A stretch of 64,000 bases of DNA from Saturnia japonica (Eukaryota > Arthropoda > Insecta > Lepidoptera > Saturniidae). This document shows, one piece after another, positions 1-11,189 of the stretch. The translations under genes and the position numbers were made by a program. The stretch is from contig CM065319.1 of assembly GCA_033032175.1 (NCBI GenBank), positions 16,279,018 through 16,343,017 of the forward strand, in the 5' to 3' direction. The stretch's first letter is position 1; each line of letters opens with the position of its first letter. Under the pieces are notes generated by a model that searched no databases, was not told the origin of the DNA, and worked only from the letters and a program-made list of their open reading frames with translations.

Positions 1-577
1 ATAATATACTTTATTTACCGTTTAACCTTCCAGTAAGAATTCCGAGCGCACAACACCGCGATATTCAAACAAAACAGTCAACATGACTTTGACTTTTGAT
101 CGACTTTGGCGTGATTATTTCGGTTTCGGTTTCGATTAAATTGGAAGATGCCACTCCGAAGCTTGTTGACTAGTTCGCATGACAGACTCGTAAACCCATG
201 TCTCGTCACCAGTAACAAAACGTTTCATGATTGTTGGGTCGGAATTGACTCGTTCTAGCATGTCCTCAGCGACTCTTATGCGATTGAGTTTTTGGAGAAA
301 TTCAGGTGTTTCCAGGTGATTATTTAATATGATACGGATCGACTCGTGAGACAGAAAGTTCAGTGGCTATCGCTCTCAAACGAATGAGGATTTTCAGTCA
401 CTATTTCCTTCCAGCATATCTCGACCACTTTTGAACGCTTTGTCCACTCATGGGCACGTGTTTTTGATAAAGTTGATACACCGTAAGCCTCTGTAACATT
501 TTCAGTGTCTCCGAACACGAAATTCCATTGGTGATGCAAAATTTAAGACAAACTCATTGTTCGACGTTTTTTTCCAT
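1..577 (-). pseudogene. Mariner transposase remnant
   Basis: A mariner transposase cuts and pastes its own element at TA dinucleotides using a DD34D catalytic triad. From the minus-strand ATG at 577 the start reads MEKKRRTMS, and a stop follows at once. In shifting frames one can follow the N-terminal helix-turn-helix region, then LNRIRVAEDMLERVNSD, then FVTGDETWVYESVM near 180-250, which holds the first catalytic Asp (GDETW). After it come SEWHLP and a basic stretch ending in VVRSEFL at the window edge. The second and third catalytic Asp residues would lie left of base 1. At least four stops or frameshifts are visible, so this is a dead copy. The family is clear from the GDETW block; the subfamily is not determined. 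Confidence 0.75.
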
Positions 578-697
578 TATGAAATTCGCAATACACAATA
601 GATATATCTAACTAAAAACAGCATTGTATTTAATTGAAATGACAAATGCAACTCAAACTCCAGGCAAAAATGAAAAACGGTTGTACCAACCTAACAA
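1..697 (-). mobile_element. Degraded mariner-family DNA transposon, cut by window edge
   Basis: Read on the minus strand this stretch gives a broken mariner transposase followed by a leader and a probable terminal inverted repeat. The right end (about 675-697) reads on the minus strand as TTAGGTTGGTACAACCG, the form of a mariner terminal repeat. The other end lies beyond base 1, so target duplication and length cannot be checked. The element is non-autonomous because its transposase frame is broken many times. Confidence 0.75.
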
Positions 698-1539
698 AAA
701 AAAAATGTATTTGGAACCATAAACAAATCATCAATTCCCGATCCTTTTTTGACTGAATGTATAATATACCCCGGACCCATTCAGATGTGACACGCATTAA
801 CGCGCCTTTTTATGGCCTTAAATTAATGTATGTACATATTTTATTGTACTCTTTTCCTTCTGTGGAACGCAGACTCTGTTAGATATGCTGGTAATGGGCG
901 CTATTGACTGAATCTTCACCAATGTAGTTGTTAATACCGTGTGTTTTTTGTTTTAACAGGTTAATGGCCCAATAAATTTTATTATTATTGCTGTAGAACT
1001 TTTTTGTATGAAAAGGGAAAAATACGTTACGTTTCAGACGAACCGATTAAAATCTGACTGATAGTTGCAGAGATTAACGCGTTTGAACAAACAGTTTCGT
1101 GTATGAGCTTTATGACATTATATCCTAAGATATTAATAATAATTTATTTGAACACATAATCATGTAAAACATGTATCAACAAATATAATTGACAATTGAT
1201 AATTGCAAGTGTAATATTTATTTTAATCGCTTTCGTCGCTTGGCGGGTAAGGGATTTTTCTAAAACCATTTGGTATTTGTTCATTTATTATCTCTATACA
1301 GTTTTCACATAACTATAACATATCGCTACCTCCCATACCACGTTGTGTACTATAAAAACACAATGTTTGCATGTACAACGATAAAAGTCGTAAACGGGCA
1401 ACTGAACCAGGAGCCTGTTTACATTGTGGCCCCGCCTTATATACGAGCCACGTGTTTAATTATTACCAATCTGTCGTATCTGCATTTATTTCATTTAAAA
1501 TACCGAGCGAAACTTGATACCGTATGATTTCTACAAAAT
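698..1539. other. No gene seen; short family H fragment
   Basis: AT-rich sequence with no coding signal that I can defend. Positions about 1035-1105 resemble the 3' end of dispersed family H (the 'tctgactgatagttgcagag' stretch, compare 41780 and 17580). The 85-codon ORF at 1270-1527 has no recognisable motif and is probably chance. Confidence 0.5.
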
Positions 1540-1870
1540 GACATTTTCTTATTAATTATTGACTTTTACAAGGTGACATTATATTATTAATTATTGACTT
1601 TTACAAGGTGACATTATACTATTAATTATTGACTTTTACAAGGCGACATTATTTTATTACTTATTGAGTTTTACAAGGTGACATAATTTTATTAATTAGG
1701 TCATTATACAATTTTGAATCTTTCGTATTTTTGTTTTTAAGTTATTTTTTTTATTAATTATTAACTTTTACAAGGCGACATAATTTTATCAATTGTTGGC
1801 TTTTACAAGGTGACATAATTTTATTAATTAGGTCATATACAATTTTGCATCTTTTGTATTTTTAAGTTAT
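1540..1870. repeat. 35-bp minisatellite with a higher-order repeat
   Basis: A unit of about 35 bp containing the core gacttttacaaggtgacat is repeated in tandem from about 1540 to 1700. The last two units plus a unique tail (ggtcat...acaatttt...cttt) are then repeated as a block of about 115 bp (about 1740-1870). Units differ by a few substitutions (ggtgac or ggcgac). The array stops exactly where the SINE begins. Confidence 0.85.
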
Positions 1871-1887
1871 TTTATACATCTTATTAC

Positions 1888-2148
1888 AAGCCGCCTCATT
1901 AGCCTAATGGTCGCAAGCGCGACTGCTAAGCTCGAAGTCCTGGGTTCGGTTCTCAGGTCGAGCAAAGCGATATTGGGTTTTTCTAGAAATTCTCAATAGC
2001 AAATCGTAGTTTGGCTTTGTGCCCGATTAATGGCAATAGGCTCGCCCCCTATTACATGAGACCTAAAAATATACCCAGGGAACTGTGGGTGTACATTATG
2101 TACCTACACCTCTGTCTAACCCATTGGGGATACAGGCGTGATGGTACT
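1888..2148 (+). mobile_element. tRNA-derived SINE, copy 1
   Basis: The 5' end resembles a tRNA. An A-box-like tagcctaatgg lies at 1900-1910 and a B-box-like gggttcggttc at 1942-1952, about 40 bp apart, as in an RNA polymerase III promoter. A unique body of about 190 bp follows, ending near gatacaggcgtgatggta. A second copy, inverted, lies at 15251-15514 and matches over the whole length, which defines both ends. No long A tail is visible. The element has no coding capacity and would depend on a LINE. Confidence 0.8.
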
Positions 2149-2810
2149 TTTTAATGTTAATGTTACAAGCTGTTACCCATTCACCTCGCTGGAACATAAA
2201 AATTGTCTTAATTTTGACATAATAAAATCAATGATGTACCGGATAATTAAAAATGTTGATCCGCGGATACGGATTATTACTATCAAGCTCCGCAGATACA
2301 TATCTCAACTGTCTTATTTCGTTGGTTTCTAGTAGGCGCGTACAGTGGTGCTCTTGGCCCGTAAGTTTGCGAACCCTTTGCGCAAGTAAAATTATGAGAC
2401 ATTTTTAAAACCACTGTGCGGACGATTTGTTTTTATTTTAGTGTGACAAAGGACAGCGTAGGTAGGTACTACTCATAAGTAGGTAATACACGTCAGTTTT
2501 GTCGGTGAATTTCTATTTTTATACATGCGCGTGCTTTCGTATAATTTTGTTATTTTACACCTATTCTAAGTTATTAACAACTAAAGTGAATTTAAAGAGA
2601 TCAAAGTTTTTCCTTTTGTACCTCTACCTTTCAAATTTCATATAAGAAATCAATATACAAGATCTGTTAAAAATTGACAAAAAAAATTATTATGGATACG
2701 AATACGGATTTTTTCCCCCCTCAAATATCCGCGGATACGGATATCCGACACATCGTTAATTAAAATCAGTCGAGTCGTTTAAACTCGAATGAAGGGCAAC
2801 CATTTAAACA
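2149..2810. other. No gene; repeated 16-mer atccgcggatacggat
   Basis: Non-coding, AT-rich. The exact 16-mer atccgcggatacggat occurs twice in the same direction (2259-2274 and 2727-2742) and contains a 10-bp perfect palindrome. The pair may mark the ends of an unrecognised element. No coding support for the 64-codon ORF at 2138. Confidence 0.45.
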
Positions 2811-3208
2811 AACATAATTCTATTGTTTGTAATATCAAAATAACAAGTTTTTACTAAATGCATATGATGATTAATATAACAAAAAAACTATTTTTAAAAT
2901 TTCTGTGTCTGTTTGTTCCGGATGATCTCCGTAACGGATGGACAGATTTTGACGTGACATTTACTGGCAGATATTTGATGTTTTATGGAGTTACTTAGCC
3001 TTATTACTTATTTTAGGAAAAATTAATAGTAATCAATGAATCAATGAAATGAAATAATTAATAGAAAAAAAAATATTATATAAATAAATGGGGGCCACAC
3101 AAAAATATTAAAAAAAAAAACATTTTATCTTCAAAATAACCGGTTACCAAAATACCAACATTCGGTAGTCTACGCGAGCGAAGCCGCGGGCAAAGCCAGT
3201 ATATATAG
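2811..3208 (+). repeat. Helitron-like dispersed repeat (family B), degraded
   Basis: Matches the family B consensus (best copy 45395-45914, opposite strand): 'caaaataacaagtttttac' near the left end, 'tgttccggatgatctccg' in the middle and a GC-rich end 'gcgagcgaagccgcgggc' at about 3174-3191, then CCAG in place of CTAG. The central part is replaced by A-rich sequence. Confidence 0.65.
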
Positions 3209-3499
3209 AAATCTTGTGTGCTTCAAGTCTGTTAGGGATCGTGGAACTTTTAAACGACTTGACCAATAGAACTTACTCATAATCACATATTGTTTTATCG
3301 ATACGATGGTTCATACTTATTTTAGGATCCGATAGGTGGCGCTGCGGTTTACTACCGGAAAGGGCAGAACAACGTCTATGTAATAAATATATATTACTAA
3401 AATATTATACTTTTAGATGTTCATATCCGGAGACGAATATAATATTCACAGACGACTGAACAATGACGGTTCGACGATTCAAGCGACACTGTGTCAGCG

Positions 3500-3687
3500 A
3501 GTTTTTTTTTCTATACTATTGGCCTTAGGGGCCCTGCAGCCTCTGACGGCTTTTACAGCTTCACCGGACTTAAGGGGTTATTTCACAGTCCAATCTACTG
3601 TACCCGATTTCCAGGGGGAGGGCAGGGGGGCTTTTGGCCGCAGGATCAAGCGTCGCTATTGGCGTGACGTGAAATAACCCTTTAGGG
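3500..3687 (-). mobile_element. Jockey-family LINE, 3' tail only (copy A)
   Basis: A poly(T) run at 3502-3510 followed by 'ccttaggggccctgcagcc' and 'ggcttttacagcttcaccgg' is the minus-strand image of the last 75-80 bp of the full jockey element at 49065-54933. A target duplication gtgtcagcg flanks it (3491-3499 and 3688-3696). A 109-bp MITE sits inside it. The right duplication overlaps that of the next copy, so the two insertions used one target. Confidence 0.8.
3573..3681. mobile_element. 109-bp MITE with TTA target duplication
   Basis: Terminal inverted repeats aggggttatttcac and gtgaaataaccct bound a 109-bp insert flanked by TTA on both sides (3570-3572 and 3682-3684). A 3-bp TTA/TAA duplication is usual for PIF/Harbinger-type elements. 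There is no coding capacity. It interrupts jockey copy A, so it is younger than that insertion. Confidence 0.65.
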
Positions 3688-3701
3688 GTGTCAGCGTGAA
3701 T

Positions 3702-5191
3702 TTTTTTTTTTTTTTTTAGAACTGACTACACTGTTAGCCTTAGGGGCCCTAAAGCCGCTGCGGCTTTTACAGCTTCACCGGACTTGGGGGCGAGCGCAGA
3801 GGGCACTCAGCCGCGAAAGTTTTGTGGACGACTCGCACGAGGGTGCCAAAGTGGCCGGACCTCGGCTCGGGCGGTCGTCGCGTTCGCAAATAGGTCGCGA
3901 TCTATTCGAATCCCTACACCTACGATTCGAGCTAACTAAATATACACATAGGCACGTTCCCTTCCTCCTGGGAGGAAGGAAGGAACCGTGCGTATGTGTA
4001 TTCAATAATCAGAATGTTTCTACACTAACTAGCGCTAACTAACTAGCGTAAAAAAAGAAAAAAAAAAGGTCCCTCACAGAACCTATGTACCTGTGTGGTG
4101 TGCACGTGTGTATGTTCATACGTGTGTAGTGTTGTATGTAGGTAGCTAAGTGATGCACGTACAGTGTCACTTGTATCGCGCGGGCGGTTGCCTGACCCAA
4201 GGGTTTCACACCGAGGAACGGACCTAGGCTTGGGTTACCGCTAGAGAGGGTGGACGTGACGGGTGTGCTGGAGCGAAATTGACCGCCCGCCCTCTGCGGA
4301 GAGAACGGTGGTTACGCGGGCGTGGGCGCTGGCACGCTCTGTTTGGAGAGACGGATGTGTAATATTTATTCGAATTTTCGATGTGATCGTCGGGATCAAT
4401 AAAAATATTGCGCAGCCGGCGTTTGCACCGGATGTCCGTGGGTGCCGGAACATAAGTGGCGGCTGTTTTTATTAACGGATTCGCGTGGTTCGACGCGGTG
4501 TCGAAATACGAACGGGAGAGCTGTTTAACGTAGGCATGTATCGAAGGAAGCTCCATATCTCTATGGAGATCTACGCTTCGAACATACCACGGGGCCCCGG
4601 TGAGACGATAGAGGAACCTATTCTGTATCGATTGTAACCGTTTGAAACTCGACTCGGACATATGTGCGAACACGGCGCAACTGTATGTCAAAATTGGTCG
4701 AATACACGTCTTGTAGAGCGTGAGCTTATGTCGCGTGGACATTTTACTCACCGAACACAACAGAGGATGCAACCGGCCCAGGACCCACGCGGCCCTGTTC
4801 CTAACCTTACGGATGTGGGGTCTAAAAGAGAGCCTACTATCTAGGGTTACCCCTAGATATTTGGTCTCTCTTACATACGGAATCGGATTATCGTAGAGCT
4901 TAACAGGTTTAAGCTTCCACGGTATCTGTGACGAATCCGCATCGAAGAGCATCGCGGCGCTCTTCGAGGGATTAACGGCTATACGCCACTCGTTAAACCA
5001 CTTCCCGAGAGTGGTCACGGAGCGTTGGACTTTGTGTCTGAGGTGGGATCTATTCCTATCTGAGGCATATAAGACTGTATCGTCAGCGTATAGCCCTACC
5101 TCGACCTCCGGGAGTCGAGGTAGGTCACTGACGTACAGGTTAAATAGGCTAGGAGCCAGGATCGAACCTTGGGAGCCAGGATCGAACCTTG
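3702..5191 (-). mobile_element. Jockey-family LINE, 5'-truncated (copy B)
   Basis: A 1.49-kb copy in reverse orientation: poly(T) from 3701, the 3' untranslated region, then reverse transcriptase coding sequence up to about 5190. The target duplication gtcagcgtgaat is perfect at 3690-3701 and 5192-5203. The 5' end carries a tandem duplication of the 20-mer gggagccaggatcgaacctt (about 5152-5191) right at the truncation point. Confidence 0.9.
4224..5191 (-). pseudogene. Jockey reverse transcriptase, C-terminal two thirds
   Basis: The retrotransposon ORF2 protein copies its own RNA into DNA at a nicked target. The minus-strand reading frame is open from the truncation point (about 5191) to the stop at 4224. 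It starts inside the reverse transcriptase at QGSILAPSLFNLYVSDLP and goes on to the catalytic YADDTVLY box near 5085-5110. It then runs through the thumb region (TKYLGVTLDSRLSF, MSTRHKLTLYKTCIRPI) to a C-terminus ending PSRPPSLAVTQA. Over this span it is about 300 codons without a stop and is very close to ORF2 of the full copy at 52846-54390. It has no start codon, endonuclease or N-terminal palm, so it is a dead fragment despite its open frame. Ordinary 5' truncation during reverse transcription explains this. Confidence 0.9.
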
Positions 5192-5203
5192 GTCAGCGTG
5201 AAT

Positions 5204-6413
5204 ATGCGCTGGGCCTTAAATACTCTTTCACTCGGTCCGAATAGTAGGGTAGTTGTTGATATCCAATTATGAATATATCCCATTATTAGTCAGAGGGTAT
5301 CTGAACAAAGCTGACACTAAAAATGTCCGAACACGTTTTAGATGTCTTGACTACAATAAACTTATTTTGATGGTAGTTGGGTTATTTTTTGACCGTAGAA
5401 AAACTTCTCAGCTAACTATACAATATGTGATCTACTTCGTAAAGATACAGAAATGTTGATAATTTAATAAAATAACAAGTTTTTAAACACCTACCATAAC
5501 TAGCGCCATTGTATATCGACCGTGATGATAAATAAACCTCTACCATTGGTATAATTAAGTTTAAGGCCATAGTAATTAAACTTTCATCTGATATGTGATT
5601 CATGAAGCCCCTTTACTGGAATCCATAATATCTTTCTGTGATATCTTTATGACCACTCAATGGAGTTGAACTCCGACAAAACAAAAGACAGTGTTATCGT
5701 TTGTTTGAAATAATGATGAAAACCAGTTATAAAATGGAAATGTGATAATTTCGTAATTGTTCATAGTGTTTTACCGCTACAAAAACGTGTTACGTATGAG
5801 CATAATGTTTATTATATAGGTATTTCATTCTTCCGTGGACTACAGTATTTCCATATATATGTATTTATAAGTATATAACCAAACTTTGGCATTGTATCTT
5901 TGTTCGAACGTGTATTCATTTACACCGTTTCGAAAAGAACAAAATAACGGAATAAATATTCTCAAATGAATCATGAAGAATGTCAAAAAAGGTATTCCAT
6001 TATTTTGTATCGAGGATTTAAAAACTAAATAAACAATCATCGCCTCTGGTGAAACCTAATCTGAAAACATGTTTTCATATCTATCAGACTAATTCCAAAA
6101 CAGGGGAGATAACCGCATCCCAAATATGCCAACGTTTCAAATAAATTGAGATAGGAAGAGAGTCTAATGAAACATAGTCGAACACCAAAAATCACACAAC
6201 TATTAATGCACTATTAATAAAATTTACATTGTCCAACAATTTTTTGAATACTGTTTTATATCCAACTGAACTTATCCGAAAGTATTGGATATCTGAAATC
6301 ATTTCATATCTTTATTCATGACCGAAATCGATTAAACTCCTAAGATTTCAATAACTATGTGCCATAACTAGATCCGGAATTTTTATCCGTAACATCCCTG
6401 GTCCAAAGAGAAG
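5204..6413. other. No feature recognised
   Basis: AT-rich, non-coding in appearance. Short ORFs at 5253, 5412 and 5840 have no motif and no homology that I can see. No repeat family defined elsewhere in the window was found here. Confidence 0.5.
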
Positions 6414-6470
6414 GTCGCGGTGGCCGAATGGATAGACCAGTAGTATATCGATTCGAGCCTCGGCTTGTAC
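6414..6470 (+). repeat. tRNA-like remnant, probably from a SINE head
   Basis: The stretch ggtcgcggtggccgaatgg resembles the 5' half of a tRNA-Ser/Leu with its A box, and gattcgagcct 33 bases later resembles a B box. The anticodon arm between them is too short for a working tRNA, and the acceptor ends do not pair. A decayed SINE or tRNA pseudogene is more likely than a tRNA gene. Confidence 0.45.
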
Positions 6471-7420
6471 CAGACAATATTTTAGAATTTACGTACATAC
6501 ATGTATGTATACGTAAAAAGACATTACTATTACGGATTACAGATACAAATTACAGAGACACCACCAAATGAAATTTGAAAAAAAAATGCAATTAAATGTA
6601 AGAGATCGGATAATGCATCCTTTCTCTACAGCAATACAGTACAGAATGATCTGGTACCCTGCTTAAAGTGCTTAGCCGACAATTGCATTTTTATCTATAG
6701 GTAAGTTGCGATAAACACATTTTTCATATTTACCCACACTATTTCTCATTATTCATAAAAACTTTACTAAATATGCTATTTGTCAATTATTATTATTATT
6801 AATTGTCATCATAATATTTAGTTTCTTGTAATGGAGTCCTATTTGTGCATACATTTTTATTCATTTTTGAAGTCAAATGAATCATTTTACGTACGAGTTT
6901 CATTCGTTGGGCAAATTATATCTCATCGTCGGTATAAGCTGCGTCACGTATTCCGAAGCATGTCGACGACTTTCCCCTTTAAAACTTTCCCTTTTACCTT
7001 GGCAACGATCGTCGACCAATAGTTGGATAGTGTTGTAAATAACAACGTAATTTGCACTGGCAGCTTGCGATGCAATGTGGTGACATGACGTAGGGATTGG
7101 CTCTATTTGGATTATTGAATACTTGCATAATTATTAAATGCCACGTTTGGTATCCCGTTTTACTTAAATGTCGCATCCGTCTAAAGGTCAAATACATTTA
7201 TGGTTGCTAGGTAAAATACTGATTAGTATATGTTTGTTAATAGAACGAGATTTGGATCCACTGATGGTGATCGTCGCCAGTGTTAAGCCGGTACTAATCT
7301 TTATACTTTGTCTTACTTGTGTTACTTTATCTTTACACTTACTGATTTCGGTAATTACCTCTCCTGAAACGAGAAAGAATTCTCAATGTGCGTGTGGTTG
7401 ATGCGAGAACAAGAAATTTT
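6471..7420. other. No feature recognised
   Basis: Non-coding in appearance. The ORFs at 6831, 6994 and 7168 show no domain. The stretch 6940-7080 is somewhat richer in CpG than its surroundings, without a defined signal. Confidence 0.4.
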
Positions 7421-7668
7421 TTAACAAACAAGGAAACCAAGTTCAATGATTTTGAAGAGTTCCCTTGTGTATCTTCGAAGTTGGAAGGTGCAATGCCAAT
7501 GAAATTAAAATGTGACCACTCTTGAGATATCCCCTATACAAAAAAAAAACAATCATTCAAATCGGTTCATAAACAAAAAAATTATTGCTTGACATCCATA
7601 AAAAAATATACTATACATTCGAATTGAACAACCTCCCGTCTGTCTGTTGAAGTCGGTTAAAAAATACT
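7421..7668 (+). repeat. Dispersed repeat family G, copy 1
   Basis: About 245 bp with the landmarks 'gagttcccttgtgtatctt', 'aatgccaatgaaattaaaat', 'cggttcataaacaaa' and an end 'gttgaagtcggttaaaa'. Seven copies lie in this window (others at 12657, 13185, 30838, 37365, 39235 and 40380). Non-coding; class not determined. Confidence 0.75.
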
Positions 7669-8408
7669 ATGAACGGTAGGTCGGTAAAGTACTTGAGTTG
7701 TTGTATGACGTGCTTCGATGTGTCGCAGTTCGGAATCAACCAAGGTATCTGTTATATCGGTCGACTGAATGTCATGACCCTTTGACCAAAACATAACAGC
7801 GGGGTCAAATCCGTCAACAATCGAACACCGAATGTCAATTGGACGGAATTAACACTCAATAGATTCCAATTGAGAAATCATTCATTGTATTTTGTTGTAG
7901 AAGATCCTATTGGATTGGACGATGTTCGTCGTTGCATATTTAAGATCTCCTATGTGTTAAAAGTATCTTGTCGATAAAAGCAAACAGTAACGAACAGTAA
8001 ATGTAGGCAGGCATGTAACTTGAGTTTTTTTTAAAGAGTCGTAGATCTGTGAACTAATAAGATATTTACGTAAGAGTTTTTGCAAGTGGTAAAAATTGAA
8101 AATATATATTTAAATATCTGCTAAACTAATCTTCGATCAAAATGACACATAATTAAGCGATTTTAAATTTGCAACGACGACATTTTCCCCTCTACGAGCA
8201 TATTATATCGCGAATGTAAGTATTTCCAACGCGGACGAACTTTTGAAACGAAAACATAATTAGTACCGTTGTGATTTGATACGCGACCAAACGAAAACGT
8301 CGTCTTATTGGTCTAGATTTATATGTACAGTACGAGTGGTCGATGGTTCCCAGCCGCTAATTTACGAATTTTTTATAGATTTGAATGAAGATATTTTTAT
8401 GTTGTTTT
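7669..8408. other. No feature recognised
   Basis: AT-rich with no coding or repeat signal that I can support. Confidence 0.4.
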
Positions 8409-8850
8409 AAGTGAAAACTTCTTTAGCCGCGTTGAGCAATTTTTGGTAGGGGAAAAACTTATGGGTTCGCGTAACCGATGACTTCGACATGCTTGTGACG
8501 TATTGCGTTTACGCCAGACAAGCGACGCGTAGTATAGCGGCCCGTGTACACGTATAAGCATATATACATCAATATACATAACACATGTAGGTATCTACTA
8601 TGTAATAATATATCACGGGAAGAGACACTAGCGTTTGAGATACAGGCTCGGCCTAGTTCAGGCGTTAGGTTTCATTAATTAAGAACAAATGTATATACTC
8701 GACTGTATTATATACGTGTTTGTATTTTTGGATGGGTAAAATCTTCTAATTTCGCGCCACCGACATGCTGTAATAGCAGTTCACAAATTATGAAACATAT
8801 AATTGATTTAAAAAAGACAGTTATTCCATTGTTTTGAGTTTTCACTTCTG
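8409..8850. repeat. Family F repeat with inverted ends, copy 1
   Basis: The left end aagtgaaaacttctttagcc and the right end gagttttcacttctgtcgg share an inverted 11-mer (aagtgaaaact). The same ends occur at 12291-12640 and, in a longer form, at 33303-34153. Non-coding interior. Probably a non-autonomous DNA element; target duplication unclear. Confidence 0.5.
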
Positions 8851-8855
8851 TCGGC

Positions 8856-11189
8856 AGTCCTTATGACTCTGCCTCTGTTTTTTTCTTCTTAATAACTAGC
8901 TGATGTACCCTCGACTTCATCAGTACAACAACACTTTTGTTGATACTCTGGGACTACGTCCCTGTTATATTAGATTGACTTACCGACTTTACGTTATCTC
9001 TGATAAATTATTTCAAACGTTTCTCTTACCATCTACACAAGAAGTAGATACCGTATTTCATAATTGTCACCATTGCGCTACATTCCTTGAAGTAGGAACG
9101 GAAAACCCTCAATGTAAAAAATTGTGTGTATACTCATGTACGCACGTAAGAGATTACACTACTACAAAACAATAATAATTCCAAAACGCCAACATCATGA
9201 TGAAATTAGTCATGAATGAATAATAATGTAAAATAATTTTACTGACTTTTATTTTCTGCTAATTGCGTAACAATTATTTAACGTTGTAAAGCTAAACATT
9301 AGTTTGATTTGATTCGCACTTCCGTCACATCATGCGCGTGCACCTCTCTCTCAATTTTTCCCTCTACTAAACTCGTCAAAAAGAGTATAACTTCAAAAGA
9401 ATCTTCATCATTCATCCTTTTCAATACATGACATTTAATAAACAATAAAATTAATTAACAAACACAAAGATATTTTTTAATGTAGAATTGAGAACGTAAA
9501 AAAACAGTATTTTTTTTATTACTGCTACGAAATAAATATATGAACATAATTAATAAATAAAGGCATTTATTTTGATATACGAATAATCCACATCTTTTTA
9601 TGTTGCACTGAGCTATTTCTTCACACATAAATGGATATTTACTAGATCTAATTCCAGATAATAAATACTTCAAAGGGCAACATGTTTTGTATTTTTTTCA
9701 GCATTCATCGGGCATTCAGGCATCTTCAGGATTACACAATGGCTTCAGTGGACTGTGAAATCCTTTATGAACGCTGTATGCGGCCGCATTTGTTGCATGC
9801 ATGCATACATGCATTATAAAGACCGTCTCGGATCGCAATTAGCAAATATTATATTTTTACCTCCTAGCATTCTTTCTAAGATGATCATTTCTAAATAATA
9901 GCTAGCAGTCGCGTTATCTTTAGATGTAATAGAGAGCCTGGTTACCTCACTTAACAATACTACATAGTATTTGGCAAATAAAATAGTTTTGATGAAGATA
10001 TCGTGATAATTTTAGTTTTTGATAAGGACAAACGATCTAACAATTAAAACAAGAAAAATTGATCAAAATAAAGGGTAAATACCAGTGTTTAATCGTTTTT
10101 TTAAATAAAATAAAAATGAGATTTAAATTGATACTTTTTTTTTTAAATAAATTCTTGTTGCATTTTTGACTTATTTTGATTACAGCTAAAAAACATAACT
10201 CAAAAATGGTTCACTTTTGCATAAGCATATACATTGGGGTTGTAAAATTATCGCAGAGTCATGCCTATCACCTCCTAACGGGAATACGTTGATTTAAAAA
10301 TAACTCTGTAGTATATCGATTAGTATTTGTGTGATGTGCGCACAAAGACAAAGTTCAATCATTTTATTTATCATTATTTAAATATCACATATTATTATAA
10401 TTTCCGTTTAGGAAATTTCATTAAAATCGACAGAGAATTGATTTAAAAAAATACTATAACTTTTTACCGATTCAAAAATTATTATAGACAACTCTTAAAG
10501 CCTATCAAATAAGGATAGACATGATAATGTTTCATAATTAATAGGTTAAGAATCGTCATAATACTTTTAGAAATTATAAAAAATTACAACCGATTTTGTT
10601 GAAAATTGCACACCGAAAAATACATGTCATTCCTGATTAATATGCTATAATTATGATTTGTCATCAATATATGAGTAAAAATAAAATGACCAAATGAAAA
10701 TAACTACTGCGCAATAAATGCATAGAGAGTTGAGGAGCGAGGCTAGTATCTAAATATATTTCCTTTACTCTACAAAAGAGATGTAAGTTTTTAAATAACA
10801 TCGAAATGTTTTGCTAATCGTATTACTACTGAAATTTTTTAACGTAGGTAATTAATATATTTCACTTATATACATTGTTACTTGAACAAAAAATGTTTTT
10901 AATTTTTCTTATCGCATCAACATTACTTGACCTTAGAGGCCACACGTTTAAACAATTATAATAAGTCGAGATAACTGTGACGTAGGTACGTATATGTATA
11001 GTATGATATGAACTAAATCCAGAACGAATGGAAATCCTGGGAGTTTTTTCGTAGAACACGATACATTCAGTCAATCATTCAGTCATCGAAATTCATAATA
11101 CACCAGTTTAATCTATATAGTGTTGACTTATTACGACGTATGAATAACTAAAAGTTATTACATATTATATAAGAATCATGGTATCCTCA
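8856..11189. other. Long AT-rich stretch; one weak repeat start
   Basis: At 8897 'actagctgatgtaccctcgac' resembles the CTAG-ended termini of dispersed repeats in this window, and the 90-codon ORF at 8903 lies inside that stretch. A small CpG patch with the palindromic 'atgcatgcatacatgcat' lies at about 9796-9813. No gene can be supported. Confidence 0.4.

Noticed and set aside
6414..6470. Possible tRNA-Leu/Ser gene
   Set aside because: Too short for the arms; acceptor stem unpaired.
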